This document shows, one piece after another, positions 14,817 through 22,002 of a DNA stretch of 23,882 nt (positions are counted from its first letter, which is position 1; every line of letters begins with the position of its first letter). The translations under genes and the position numbers were made by a program. Source of the DNA: JBEKYD01 sp049509915 (GTDB taxonomy: Bacteria; Acidobacteriota; Terriglobia; Bryobacterales; Bryobacteraceae); contig JBEKZL010000199.1 in the NCBI GenBank assembly GCA_049509915.1, positions 1 through 23,882 on the forward strand, given 5' to 3'. The notes under the pieces were generated by a model that saw only the letters and a program-made list of their open reading frames with translations, had not been told where the DNA came from and made no database searches.

Positions 14817-17501
14817 ATGCGCAAACTACTCGCACTATTCGGCAATACGGTATCGAAACGCACCAAAAATGCCCGCTGGGGACGATGTCACGGGGTATTT
14901 CGCCGGTCGCGATCACTGGCGGGGGTGCGCCCAGTGCCTTATCTTCTGGCGGTTGTGGCCTCGCGCGTTCTGGTGCCGGCGTCAGCGCAGATTTTGCCGC
15001 CGGCGCAGATTTTTCGCCAGGAAGTCTATTCCGCCCCAGCCGGACTTCGACCGGCAGCCCGGCGCGCCGGTGCGTCGATTCTCCCCGGCGGGCGGGTGGT
15101 TGCGCCGTACGGAGACGAATATCCGATTGGCCCGGGTGCCTTCGGCCTGGCGATAAGCCCTTCGGGAAGAACCGTCGTTACCGCCAATTCCGGGCCGGCC
15201 CGCTACTCCCTGACGATCCTCGATCGAGCCGCCGGCCGAACCTGGCAGGCCCGCCAGTTGGTGGCCCGGCCGCCCGACAACACGGAACCGCGGGGCACCG
15301 GCTGGAGCGGCGTATTCATGGGCCTGGCCTTCACCTCCGACCGTGGGTTGTTCGCCTCGGAAGGTAACTCCGGCCGCATCTCCTGGTTCGACGCCGCCGA
15401 AGAGCGCCGCCGCGCCGTCGATCTCAACCGCCAGGGTTATCAGGATAGCTATTCGGGCGATCTGGCCGTCGACGCGCGGCGCGGCATTCTCTACGCCGCC
15501 GACCAAGCCAATTTTCGCGTGGCGGTGGCTGATATTCGCAGCCACCAGGTGGTTGCGTCGGTGAAGGTGGGCCGCCTCCCCTTTGCATTGGCGCTGTCTC
15601 CGGATTGCCGTCAGCTATTCGTCACCAACCTCGGCAGCTTCGAATACCACCCGCTGCCGGGCGGTCCGGTGCCATTCCCGCCCTTCGGTTTTCCCTCTCC
15701 CCAGGCTCTTGGCGCGCTGGGCGATCCCAACGCGGAGGCGTCCCAAACGCTCGCGATCGTAGATGTTGCCCATCCGGCGGAAGCCAAGGTCGAGGCCTTC
15801 GTCCACACCGGCGTTCCCGTGGGTGGCGATATCGTGGGCGGCAGCAGTCCGTCCGGCATTGCCGTGGGCGGCGACCGGGTATTCGTTGCCAATGCCGCCA
15901 ACGACTCTGTTTCGGTGGTCGATCCGCACAGCCGACGGGTAGAGGCGGAAATCCCCATTCGCATTGCCGGCCTCGAAGCGTGGCGCGGGGTTTTGCCCAT
16001 CGGTTTGGCTTACCACGAGCGCTCCGGCTGGCTGCTGGTGGCCGAGGCCGGCATCAACGCGGTGGCCGTGATCGACGTGCGCCAGCGCCGGGTGCTGGGT
16101 CATATTCCGGCAGCTTGGTTCCCCACCCGCGTGGCCGTGGCGGGCGACACCGTATTTGTGGCCAACGCGCGCGGGAATGGGGTGGGCCCAAACGCACCGG
16201 ACTGGGACCCCGAGTCGCTTCGCCCTGGCTTGGCGGGCCGCTTCGTCTTGCCCGGTTACCTGTACCAGGGCACACTCTCCGTGTTCCAGCTCCCCACAGC
16301 GGAAGAGCTGCCGGCGCTTACCCGGATCGCATTCGAAGCCGCCGGCCTCACGCCGCGGCCGGACGCGCTTCCGAGACTGCCCCAAGCCGGCCATGTAGTC
16401 CTAATCGTAAAAGAGAGCCGAGCCTACGACGAGATTCTCGGGGACATTCCTGCCGCCGGCAACGGACCGGCCATGGGCGACACCGAGCTGGCTATCTATG
16501 GAGAACAGGGGATGGCCGACGGGCACCGCCAGCGCCTCAGCATCAAGCAGGCCGATCTGTCGCCCAACCACCACGCGATCGCCCGCCAGTGGGCCTTCAG
16601 CGACAACTTCTATGCCGACGCAGAGAGCAGCGTGGATGGCCACCACTGGATAGTGGGGGCTTATCCGAACGCTTGGGTGGAATCCTCCGCCCGCGCCGCC
16701 GACGGCGGCCAGAAGGATTTTCGCCTCTCGCCCGCCGTTGGGCGCCTTTCGTTCGCCGATATGGCCTCCTCGGTTCAGCCCGAGGACGAGCCCGAGGCCG
16801 GCACTATCTGGGACCACCTGGCGCGCCGCGGCGTCAGCTTCCTTAATTTCGGAGAAGGGTTCGAGCTGGCCGGCATTCGCGAAGGGCCGGAGATGGAGCC
16901 CACCGGCGCCAGTTTCTACACCGACATGCCCATGCCGGAAGCTCTGTACCGCGGCACCTCCCGCGAGTATCCCGGATTCAACCTCGAAATCTCCGATCAG
17001 TATCGGGCCAGTCAGTTTATCGGCGAAATCGAGCGCCGCTACCTGCGGCCGAAAGCCGAGTTGCCGCGCTTCCTATACATCCAGCTTCCCGGCGATTTCA
17101 CCCCACACCCGCACCCTTCCGCCGCTTACCCCTACACCGCTTCCTACATCGCCGACAACGACTACGCGCTGGGCCGCATTCTCGAGTTCCTTTCGCACAC
17201 GCCCTGGTGGCGAGACATGGTAGTGTTCGTCACCGAGGCCGACGCCCAGAACGGCATCGACCATATCGACGCTCACCGCACCGTTCTGCTCGTGGCCGGT
17301 CCGGCTGTCAAACGCAACTACGTGTCGCATACCAATTCCAGTTTTCCCGGCTTGCTGAAGACGATTCTCGAACTGCTGCGCCTGGCGCCCCTCAACCTGT
17401 TCGATGCCGTAGCGTCGGATCTGAGGGACTGCTTCACGGAGAAAGCCGACCCGGCAACCTACCAGGCGCGGCCACCGGACCGGAGAGTGTTTGCTCCGTG
17501 A
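14817..17501 (+). CDS. Exported YVTN beta-propeller / phosphoesterase fusion protein
   Basis: Up to 894 residues. After an export signal (hydrophobic VPYLLAVVASRVLVPASAQ, residues 40-58) comes a YVTN/lactonase-like beta-propeller (about 80-500; for example GDRVFVANAANDSVSVVDP), then a phosphoesterase domain of the phospholipase C/acid phosphatase type (about 520-870). Conserved pieces are KESRAYDEILGD, SPNHHAIARQWAFSDNFY, SSVDGHHW, FVTEADAQNGIDHIDAHRT and HTNSSFPGLLKTI. It probably cleaves phosphate esters in the periplasm or outside the cell. The metal-site motif usually reads ENR; here it is ESR. The start is uncertain: ATG 14817 puts a long basic stretch before the signal, whereas GTG 14925 gives a compact 22-residue signal; neither has a good ribosome binding site. 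It converges with the Mut7-C gene. Confidence 0.88.
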   Translation: MRKLLALFGNTVSKRTKNARWGRCHGVFRRSRSLAGVRPVPYLLAVVASRVLVPASAQILPPAQIFRQEVYSAPAGLRPAARRAGASILPGGRVVAPYGDEYPIGPGAFGLAISPSGRTVVTANSGPARYSLTILDRAAGRTWQARQLVARPPDNTEPRGTGWSGVFMGLAFTSDRGLFASEGNSGRISWFDAAEERRRAVDLNRQGYQDSYSGDLAVDARRGILYAADQANFRVAVADIRSHQVVASVKVGRLPFALALSPDCRQLFVTNLGSFEYHPLPGGPVPFPPFGFPSPQALGALGDPNAEASQTLAIVDVAHPAEAKVEAFVHTGVPVGGDIVGGSSPSGIAVGGDRVFVANAANDSVSVVDPHSRRVEAEIPIRIAGLEAWRGVLPIGLAYHERSGWLLVAEAGINAVAVIDVRQRRVLGHIPAAWFPTRVAVAGDTVFVANARGNGVGPNAPDWDPESLRPGLAGRFVLPGYLYQGTLSVFQLPTAEELPALTRIAFEAAGLTPRPDALPRLPQAGHVVLIVKESRAYDEILGDIPAAGNGPAMGDTELAIYGEQGMADGHRQRLSIKQADLSPNHHAIARQWAFSDNFYADAESSVDGHHWIVGAYPNAWVESSARAADGGQKDFRLSPAVGRLSFADMASSVQPEDEPEAGTIWDHLARRGVSFLNFGEGFELAGIREGPEMEPTGASFYTDMPMPEALYRGTSREYPGFNLEISDQYRASQFIGEIERRYLRPKAELPRFLYIQLPGDFTPHPHPSAAYPYTASYIADNDYALGRILEFLSHTPWWRDMVVFVTEADAQNGIDHIDAHRTVLLVAGPAVKRNYVSHTNSSFPGLLKTILELLRLAPLNLFDAVASDLRDCFTEKADPATYQARPPDRRVFAP

Positions 17502-17546
17502 GAATTGGGTTCGCATTTTTGCCACCCCTTTGATTTCCACGACTTT

Positions 17547-18308
17547 TCAGCCAGAATCGCCTGCGACCGGTCGATCGAGGGCGGCATCGATCCATAACCG
17601 CATGCGCCGGTAGTGTCCGCCCTTCCAGTAAGCGCGGCCGCAATCCGGGCAACGCAGGAACGCGTCGTGCAGTTGGGCAACCTGAGCGGGAACCCGGTCG
17701 CGCACCTCGTCCTTGCCCGCCTCCGCCAGCAGCGTGTTGCATCGGGGACACCGCGTAAAGGGCTTTGCCAGGAGACCCAAATCGAAGCGCCCAAGCACCT
17801 CCGTGAGTTGCTCTCGCGGCTGGGTCGCCCGCAGGTAATACCCGTGCGTCACCGAGCCGCGCTTGAGCAGGCCCACATCGCGAGTCAACAGAATCCGGTG
17901 TTCCTGGCGCGAGACTTCCGCCAGACGCTCATCGGCGCAGCAGTTTCCATACAGGGTGTCGAATCCCAATATTCGCAGGTATCGAGCCAGGCGGCCGAGG
18001 TGTACATCGAGTACGAACCGCGTGTCCCGGAGCGGTTCCGGCCGTAACCGGGTCAGCCCGGCAATGTCGAAGGCTTCGAAAACCGGGTAAACACTGATCC
18101 GGTCGCCGTCCCGAACCAGGTAACCGAAATCCACCGATTGTCCGTTGACCAGGATCAGATCGACCTCGGTGTGGGGCACGCCGAACGACTCGATGCGGTC
18201 TTTGACGGTCGCGACATCCAGAAAGGTGTGCTCAAATGCCGTGAAACGGCGCTCCGGCAACAGAAAGTCGTTTAGCTCCGCATAAAAGCGAAAGTTCACA
18301 AAATGCAT
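17547..18308 (-). CDS. Mut7-C RNase-domain protein with N-terminal ubiquitin-like domain
   Basis: A 253-residue protein with three parts. Residues 1-83 form a ThiS/MoaD-like beta-grasp domain (Mut7-C_ub; LILVNGQSVDFGYLVRDGDRISVYP). Residues 97-175 are the Mut7-C PIN-like RNase domain, with acidic residues D101 (FVLDVHLGRLARYLRILG) and D144 (ILLTRDVGLL). The last part is a zinc ribbon with CPRC (187-190) and CPDC (220-223), ending with WKGGHYRRM. The family is predicted to cut RNA, but the target is unknown; the beta-grasp part may mediate a partner interaction. The length and architecture are typical. Start ATG 18308 opens directly into the beta-grasp strand. There is no obvious operon partner; remains of a permease gene lie upstream on the other strand. 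Confidence 0.9.
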   Translation of the reverse strand: MHFVNFRFYAELNDFLLPERRFTAFEHTFLDVATVKDRIESFGVPHTEVDLILVNGQSVDFGYLVRDGDRISVYPVFEAFDIAGLTRLRPEPLRDTRFVLDVHLGRLARYLRILGFDTLYGNCCADERLAEVSRQEHRILLTRDVGLLKRGSVTHGYYLRATQPREQLTEVLGRFDLGLLAKPFTRCPRCNTLLAEAGKDEVRDRVPAQVAQLHDAFLRCPDCGRAYWKGGHYRRMRLWIDAALDRPVAGDSG

Positions 18309-18369
18309 GGGAACCGGCCAAGCTCCTAACCTTGAGCATACCGGCTAGCGGCGGCCAGCAGGCAGCGCC

Positions 18370-18654
18370 GCCCCAACGCTGCGCACCCGCGAAGTCGGCA
18401 TCCGCATGGCGAGCGGCGCTCAAAAGCGCGACGTCCTCGGGCTCATCCTGCGCGAGAGCGCGCGGCCCGTGCCTGCCGGGTTGCTGGCCGGAATCCTCCT
18501 CGCGGCGGGAGTCTCGTATCTGGCGCGCGGGCGTTGACGGTGTCTCGATCGCCGGAGTCTCCCTCCTGTTCCTGGCCATCGCACTGCTGCCTCGCACCCG
18601 CCCGCCCGGCGGGCCATGCGCGTCGATCCGGTGGTCGCGCTCCGAAACGAATAA
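18370..18654 (+). pseudogene. Decayed 3' remnant of an FtsX/MacB-type ABC permease (ADOP-like)
   Basis: Read in three frames, this stretch gives the C-terminal end of a MacB/FtsX-family permease. Frame one from 18376 reads TLRTREVGIRMASGAQKRDV followed by LGLILRESARPVPAGLLAG up to a TGA at about 18535. A second frame gives VDGVSIAGVSLLFLAIALL (about 18534-18590). A third gives PARRAMRVDPVVALRNE, ending at the natural stop TAA 18652-18654. These match in order the TREIGIRMALGA, transmembrane and PARRAxRVDPxxALR.E blocks of the family. The rest of the gene (several hundred codons upstream) is missing: an in-frame TAG sits at 18346 and no match precedes 18370. At least two frameshifts plus a deletion of the middle show a dead gene. 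Such duplicated orphan permeases are abundant in acidobacteria. Confidence 0.78.
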
Positions 18655-18837
18655 GGGGGCAAGCGCCCGCCATCGGTCAGGCAGATCCCCTGCTTGGGGG
18701 TAACTCGCCAAACTGACCGGCCGGGGCAGAGCAGGAGCAACCTCCCCCAACGCCGTATCGGGCTAATCAGCCCCGGTCCCCGCCTGCACGGCGCAGAATT
18801 GGCCCCCCTCTGAGCAGGCCAATGCTACCATCCGATT

Positions 18838-19715
18838 GTGGGCCAGAACCCTTCGGATGCTCAAGGTGATCGAATTCCCGCTGGCATCCGAGAGGAACTG
18901 AGGAGAGCAGATGCAGAGGTGTTCTCAGCTTTCGACCTGTCCATCCCGGATGAGGTAACGCACTACACCTCCCTTGCAGGCTTCAAAGGGATTATCAGCA
19001 CTCAGGAGATATGGTGCACCGATCTTCGGGATGTTAATGACAGCCGTGAATGCGATTACGGGATGGGTGTGATCCGAGGCGTCATTGCTCGAAAATCGGT
19101 GCCAGAGGACATCAGGCGGTTCATCTGGGGCCTTGGCGGTCTGTTCGGCGCGAAGGAGGCGTACACTTTCTACATCTCGTGCTTCTGCTCCTCGCTGGAG
19201 GCCCTCGCATGTGGCGGGATTACGCTGAGGAGGGAGCCGGCTGCGCAATAGTCTTCGATGCAAGGAAACTGTTTGCCGGATGTGACGGCGGTAATGCGTA
19301 TTCCTTCGCTCCGGTCATTTATGACGAGCGCATACAGATCGACACGACTACGAAGATCGTTGACAAGGCCATCTGGCTGCAGCGTAACTGGAATCCGCCG
19401 CCGCGAATGCGGCGCCGGTATTGGCTCGAGGAGGTGATGTTCTGGTTACTCGCCTGCGGCTTTCGGTTCAAAGCACCATGTTGGCGCGACGAGAAGGAGG
19501 TCCGAATCGCCGTACCCGAGCGCGACGGCCTTAAGCCGTTTCGCCAAGCCGACAAGATGCGTGTGGCAGTATCGCGTGAGCACGACGCAGTTGTCCGGAT
19601 TGTCCGCGGGCCGAACACCAACGCAGGCACCGCGGAGCAGATTCGCGACACGCTGTGCCGGGCCGGATATAGAGACGACCTGGTTACCTCACAGGAAGCG
19701 CGGCGCCCCTCTTGA
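18838..19715 (+). pseudogene. DUF2971-family gene with a -1 frame break
   Basis: Two overlapping frames make up one DUF2971-like protein of about 290 residues. The first frame, from GTG 18838, has VTHYTSLAGFKGIISTQEIW and CTDLRDVNDSRE, the family's 'YHYTS...G.L....IW.T....LND..E' block, then the AYTFYISCFCSSLEAL strand, where homology stops near 19206. The next frame picks up at MWRDYAEEGAGCAIVFD (from about 19209), the family's 'W..Y...G.G..I.F' block, and runs to 19715. One base is missing between them. The domain's function is unknown; it is frequent in accessory DNA. The last 32 bases overlap the convergent GIY-YIG gene. A sequencing error or a programmed -1 shift are alternatives to a true mutation, although no classic slippery heptamer is evident. 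Confidence 0.75.
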
Positions 19716-20208
19716 GGCTCCCTCGCTCGCAAATGGTACGGCGGGCACCTTTCAGGCGTGATAAATATGATGGCCTATTTCCAGATTGTGATGGTGGAAG
19801 TAGATGTTGAACCTTCAGATCTTGCACGCGATAGCCCATCGGCCCGGCGGGGTCGCGACCCGTTACGCGGCGCGCGGCCGCAATCGCTTCCTCCATCGTG
19901 ACGCGAAAGAACTCCCGATTCGGAAGTCTACAGTCCGCTAGGAGCCGGTGCAACTCGGTTTCGTGAGATTGCGGATCGGCGCTCTCGAACCAGGCCTCAA
20001 CGGCGAAAGGGGCTGGAACGCCGGTTGCCGAATTCAGCTCCGCCACCCGGTCTCCGACTGATCGGGTCGTCCGGCCAATTTTCAAAAGGCCAGGCATCCC
20101 GGAATTCGAGAGGATGTACACGTAGCCGGCGATATTCCGAAATTTGAACAGACCCCCGCATACCGGGCACCTCACATCGCTTGATGGCTCCGAGATCGTA
20201 ACCGTCAC
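19684..20208 (-). CDS. GIY-YIG-type nuclease-domain protein (T5orf172/Mug113) with zinc ribbon
   Basis: 174 residues from GTG 20208. Residues about 28-115 form a T5orf172/Mug113 domain of the GIY-YIG superfamily: GYVYILSN, PGLLKIGRT, then a conserved Glu in HETELHRLL and REFFRV. Proteins with this domain are predicted DNA nucleases found in phages, toxin or defence islands and many chromosomes; activity here is untested. CPVCGG (14-19) is half of a zinc ribbon. The partner half, CSCTSCGR, is encoded in frame upstream of the GTG (20235-20215), so translation probably starts further upstream, but no ATG, GTG or TTG exists between there and the in-frame TAG; ATA 20253 (ATA GCG ATC GAA) is the best candidate. 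The C-terminal tail overlaps the DUF2971 gene. Confidence 0.78.
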   Translation of the reverse strand: MTVTISEPSSDVRCPVCGGLFKFRNIAGYVYILSNSGMPGLLKIGRTTRSVGDRVAELNSATGVPAPFAVEAWFESADPQSHETELHRLLADCRLPNREFFRVTMEEAIAAARRVTGRDPAGPMGYRVQDLKVQHLLPPSQSGNRPSYLSRLKGARRTICERGSLKRGAALPVR

Positions 20209-20471
20209 AGTCCTCCCACAACTCGTGCAGGAGCACGTGAATTCGATCGCTATAGACCTATCGGAATTCTAGCACCACCCGCCATGCCCTTTTGCGGCGT
20301 TCACTCGTCTGAAACCATCGCCGGCACGAACCCCCACTACATAGCGGACGTTTCGCTGGCGGCGAGAGGCGATGAGGAATTGTGTTGGACCGTGAATCTC
20401 GAACCTGTTGTACCCTGGTGGCCGGGCACCGATGGCTACCGGACGATGGATATCTTCGCGGGTTCCGGCCT

Positions 20472-20487
20472 CACAAAAATGCACAAA
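20472..20487 (-). repeat. TTGTGCA direct repeat, 10-bp period (copy 2, partial)
   Basis: On the minus strand this reads TTTGTGCATTTTTGTG: one full TTGTGCA and a partial second copy 10 bases on. Same orientation as copy 3. Confidence 0.45.
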
Positions 20488-20559
20488 TCTGCCCAACGCG
20501 GTGGTGATGGCTTCCTCAACACCTGGAAAACGCCGGACGACGTCGCCAGTTCCGGGGCT

Positions 20560-20585
20560 CAATCCGTGCACAAAATTGCACAAGG
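20560..20585 (-). repeat. TTGTGCA direct repeat, 10-bp period (copy 3)
   Basis: On the minus strand TTGTGCA, ATT, TTGTGCA, then CGGATT. It agrees with copy 1 at 9867 at about 20 of 23 positions. Confidence 0.55.
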
Positions 20586-20792
20586 TGGCCGCAACAGCCG
20601 AGAGCCGGGGACGCTTCCCGAACGAAGCCGTCGCCGCCGTAACCCATTGCAAACGCGGGAGGAAGGACCAGGGGGAGGCGCAGGGACGGAGGGGACGTTT
20701 CCCGCAATCCGAAGTTCCCTCGCATCCGTCCGCGCAGGCGGCCGATGCCGATCGAGGTTCTTAGCCCGCACGCGGCTGCGAGCCACCGTGGC

Positions 20793-20822
20793 GCAGGCAT
20801 TCGTGCAGGCATTCGTGCAGGC
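20793..20822 (+). repeat. 12-bp tandem repeat, 2.5 copies
   Basis: GCAGGCATTCGT at 20793-20804, an identical copy at 20805-20816, then GCAGGC. Too few copies and no spacers, so not a CRISPR array. Confidence 0.7.
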
Positions 20823-20823
20823 T

Positions 20824-20919
20824 GTGTCGAAAGTCGTTTCGACACCTCTTCCGGGCTTTGACACCGTGTCGGAAGCAAACGTCGGCATGACTGCCGACGC
20901 GGCAGGCAGGACTGCCTGC
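20824..20919. repeat. Cluster of hairpin-forming palindromes
   Basis: Four inverted repeats in 96 bp: GTGTCGAAA with TTTCGACAC (20824-20845, loop GTCG); GACAC with GTGTC (20860-20870); CGTCGGCA with TGCCGACG (20880-20899, loop TGAC); GCAGGCA with TGCCTGC (20902-20919, loop GGAC). The last two share the core GGCA-nGAC-TGCC with different flanking stem bases that still pair. A REP-like dispersed element is the likely explanation. Confidence 0.6.
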
Positions 20920-20997
20920 GCCACGACACAGCACCAGAGCCCCTGTGAGAAACTACGGTGTGGGCCGAGACGCGCCTGTTGGCCGGCGCGGCGCCTG

Positions 20998-21996
20998 CTA
21001 CACCTTGACGGAGAAGAATCCGCTCACGTTCTCCCACAGTAGTTGAGGGAAGCCCTTGTCGAGGTAGGAGCGGATCGACACGTAGCATTCATCGCAGGCA
21101 TTGTGGCGGGTGAACTCGTCGATCATACGTTCGCGGTCTTCGAGGGCGTAGCGGTGAAACTGCATGGAGCAGGGCTGCAGGGCGCCATCGCAGGTGACCA
21201 CCAGGAAGCGATGGCCCGCCTTACAACCGGGCATCCCGGAGTTTTCGAAGTAGCGGCGCGTGGCATCGAGCGTGCTTCGGCTGTTGACGATCCAATTGGT
21301 TTTGTCGCGGCGCTGCTCCACCCGGTCCAGGTGGCTGGCGAGGGCGGAAAGCTGCTCGGGCGATACCGGAAGAAGATCGCGGCACCCGGTACGGCGCGCC
21401 GAGTAGGCGCTGTAACAGAGGTTGACGCCCCACTCGCGAGCCTTGTCGGCGATGGCGTTGATCTGGTCGAGGTTTTCGGTGGTGATGCACGAGTTGAGTA
21501 CAATATCGTCGTGCCCGAGTCGCGCCATGCGCGGGATGAGGTCTTCGAGATGGCGGTAGAGTCCGGGATAGCAGCGGAAGTTGTCGTGCCGTTCGTCGGG
21601 GAAGTCCAGGCTGACGGAGAACTGGTCGACTCCGGCGTCGCGCAACTGGAGATACAAGTCGGCGGTCATCAGCGACCAGCTTGAGACCAGAATGGTGTAG
21701 GGAAGACCGGAGCCATCCTTAATATTCCGGACGATCTCGACCAGGTCGGGACGGAGCAGCGGTTCTCCGCCGGAGACCTGGACGACGCAGGGCCGGAGCG
21801 CCTGCATATAGCGGTGGTACTCACTGGGGCGGAGATTGCGGGAGTCGTCGCGCGGGCCGCCGTGGTCGCAGTGCCGGCAGTTGCAGGTGCAGGAGTCGGT
21901 CACCTCGAACGACACCACGATGGGGCGATCGGCCAGCCAGTTGAGCGAGCCGCGCCCTATGATCTTCAGGGACTCTTGAAACGGGACCTTGCGCAT
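20998..21996 (-). CDS. Radical SAM protein with SPASM/twitch-like C-terminus
   Basis: A 332-residue enzyme. The [4Fe-4S]-SAM motif CxxxCxxC is C36, C40, C43 (SCTCNCRHC), and GGEP (76-79) is the SAM-binding motif, on a TIM-barrel core (about 25-220). The C-terminal part has cysteines at 258 (GCKAG), 269 and 276 (TCDGALQPC), and 301 and 304 (ACDEC), in an arrangement like a SPASM or twitch domain, which binds auxiliary iron-sulfur clusters and is common in enzymes that modify peptides. The substrate is unknown. It starts 6 bases after the stop of a Sel1-repeat gene whose product ends in a Cys-rich tail, so the two are almost certainly co-transcribed. The ribosome binding site would lie inside the end of that gene (GAGGTGG). 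No transporter or peptidase gene lies next to it in the window. Confidence 0.88.
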   Translation of the reverse strand: MRKVPFQESLKIIGRGSLNWLADRPIVVSFEVTDSCTCNCRHCDHGGPRDDSRNLRPSEYHRYMQALRPCVVQVSGGEPLLRPDLVEIVRNIKDGSGLPYTILVSSWSLMTADLYLQLRDAGVDQFSVSLDFPDERHDNFRCYPGLYRHLEDLIPRMARLGHDDIVLNSCITTENLDQINAIADKAREWGVNLCYSAYSARRTGCRDLLPVSPEQLSALASHLDRVEQRRDKTNWIVNSRSTLDATRRYFENSGMPGCKAGHRFLVVTCDGALQPCSMQFHRYALEDRERMIDEFTRHNACDECYVSIRSYLDKGFPQLLWENVSGFFSVKV

Positions 21997-22002
21997 AGGA
22001 TT

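Larger units (their letters stand above)
20254..20997. other. 744-bp gene-free, repeat-rich region
   Basis: ORFs on both strands here are long only because stop codons are rare in GC-rich DNA; none shows a recognisable family. The stretch holds two TTGTGCA-type repeats (20472-20487, 20560-20585), a 12-bp tandem repeat (20793-20822) and a run of hairpins (20824-20919). It resembles decayed accessory DNA next to the island genes. Confidence 0.6.

Noticed and set aside
15605..16846. 413-residue plus-strand frame inside the phosphoesterase gene
   Set aside because: Arg/Gly/Pro-rich, typical of an off-frame reading of a GC-rich gene.
20793..20822. Possible CRISPR array
   Set aside because: Only 2.5 back-to-back copies of a 12-bp unit, with no spacers and no cas genes in the window.
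20284..21042. 252-residue plus-strand open frame and overlapping minus-strand frames (20516-21088, 20269-20652)
   Set aside because: They run through hairpins and tandem repeats, show no family resemblance and overlap the end of the radical SAM gene; open only because of high GC.
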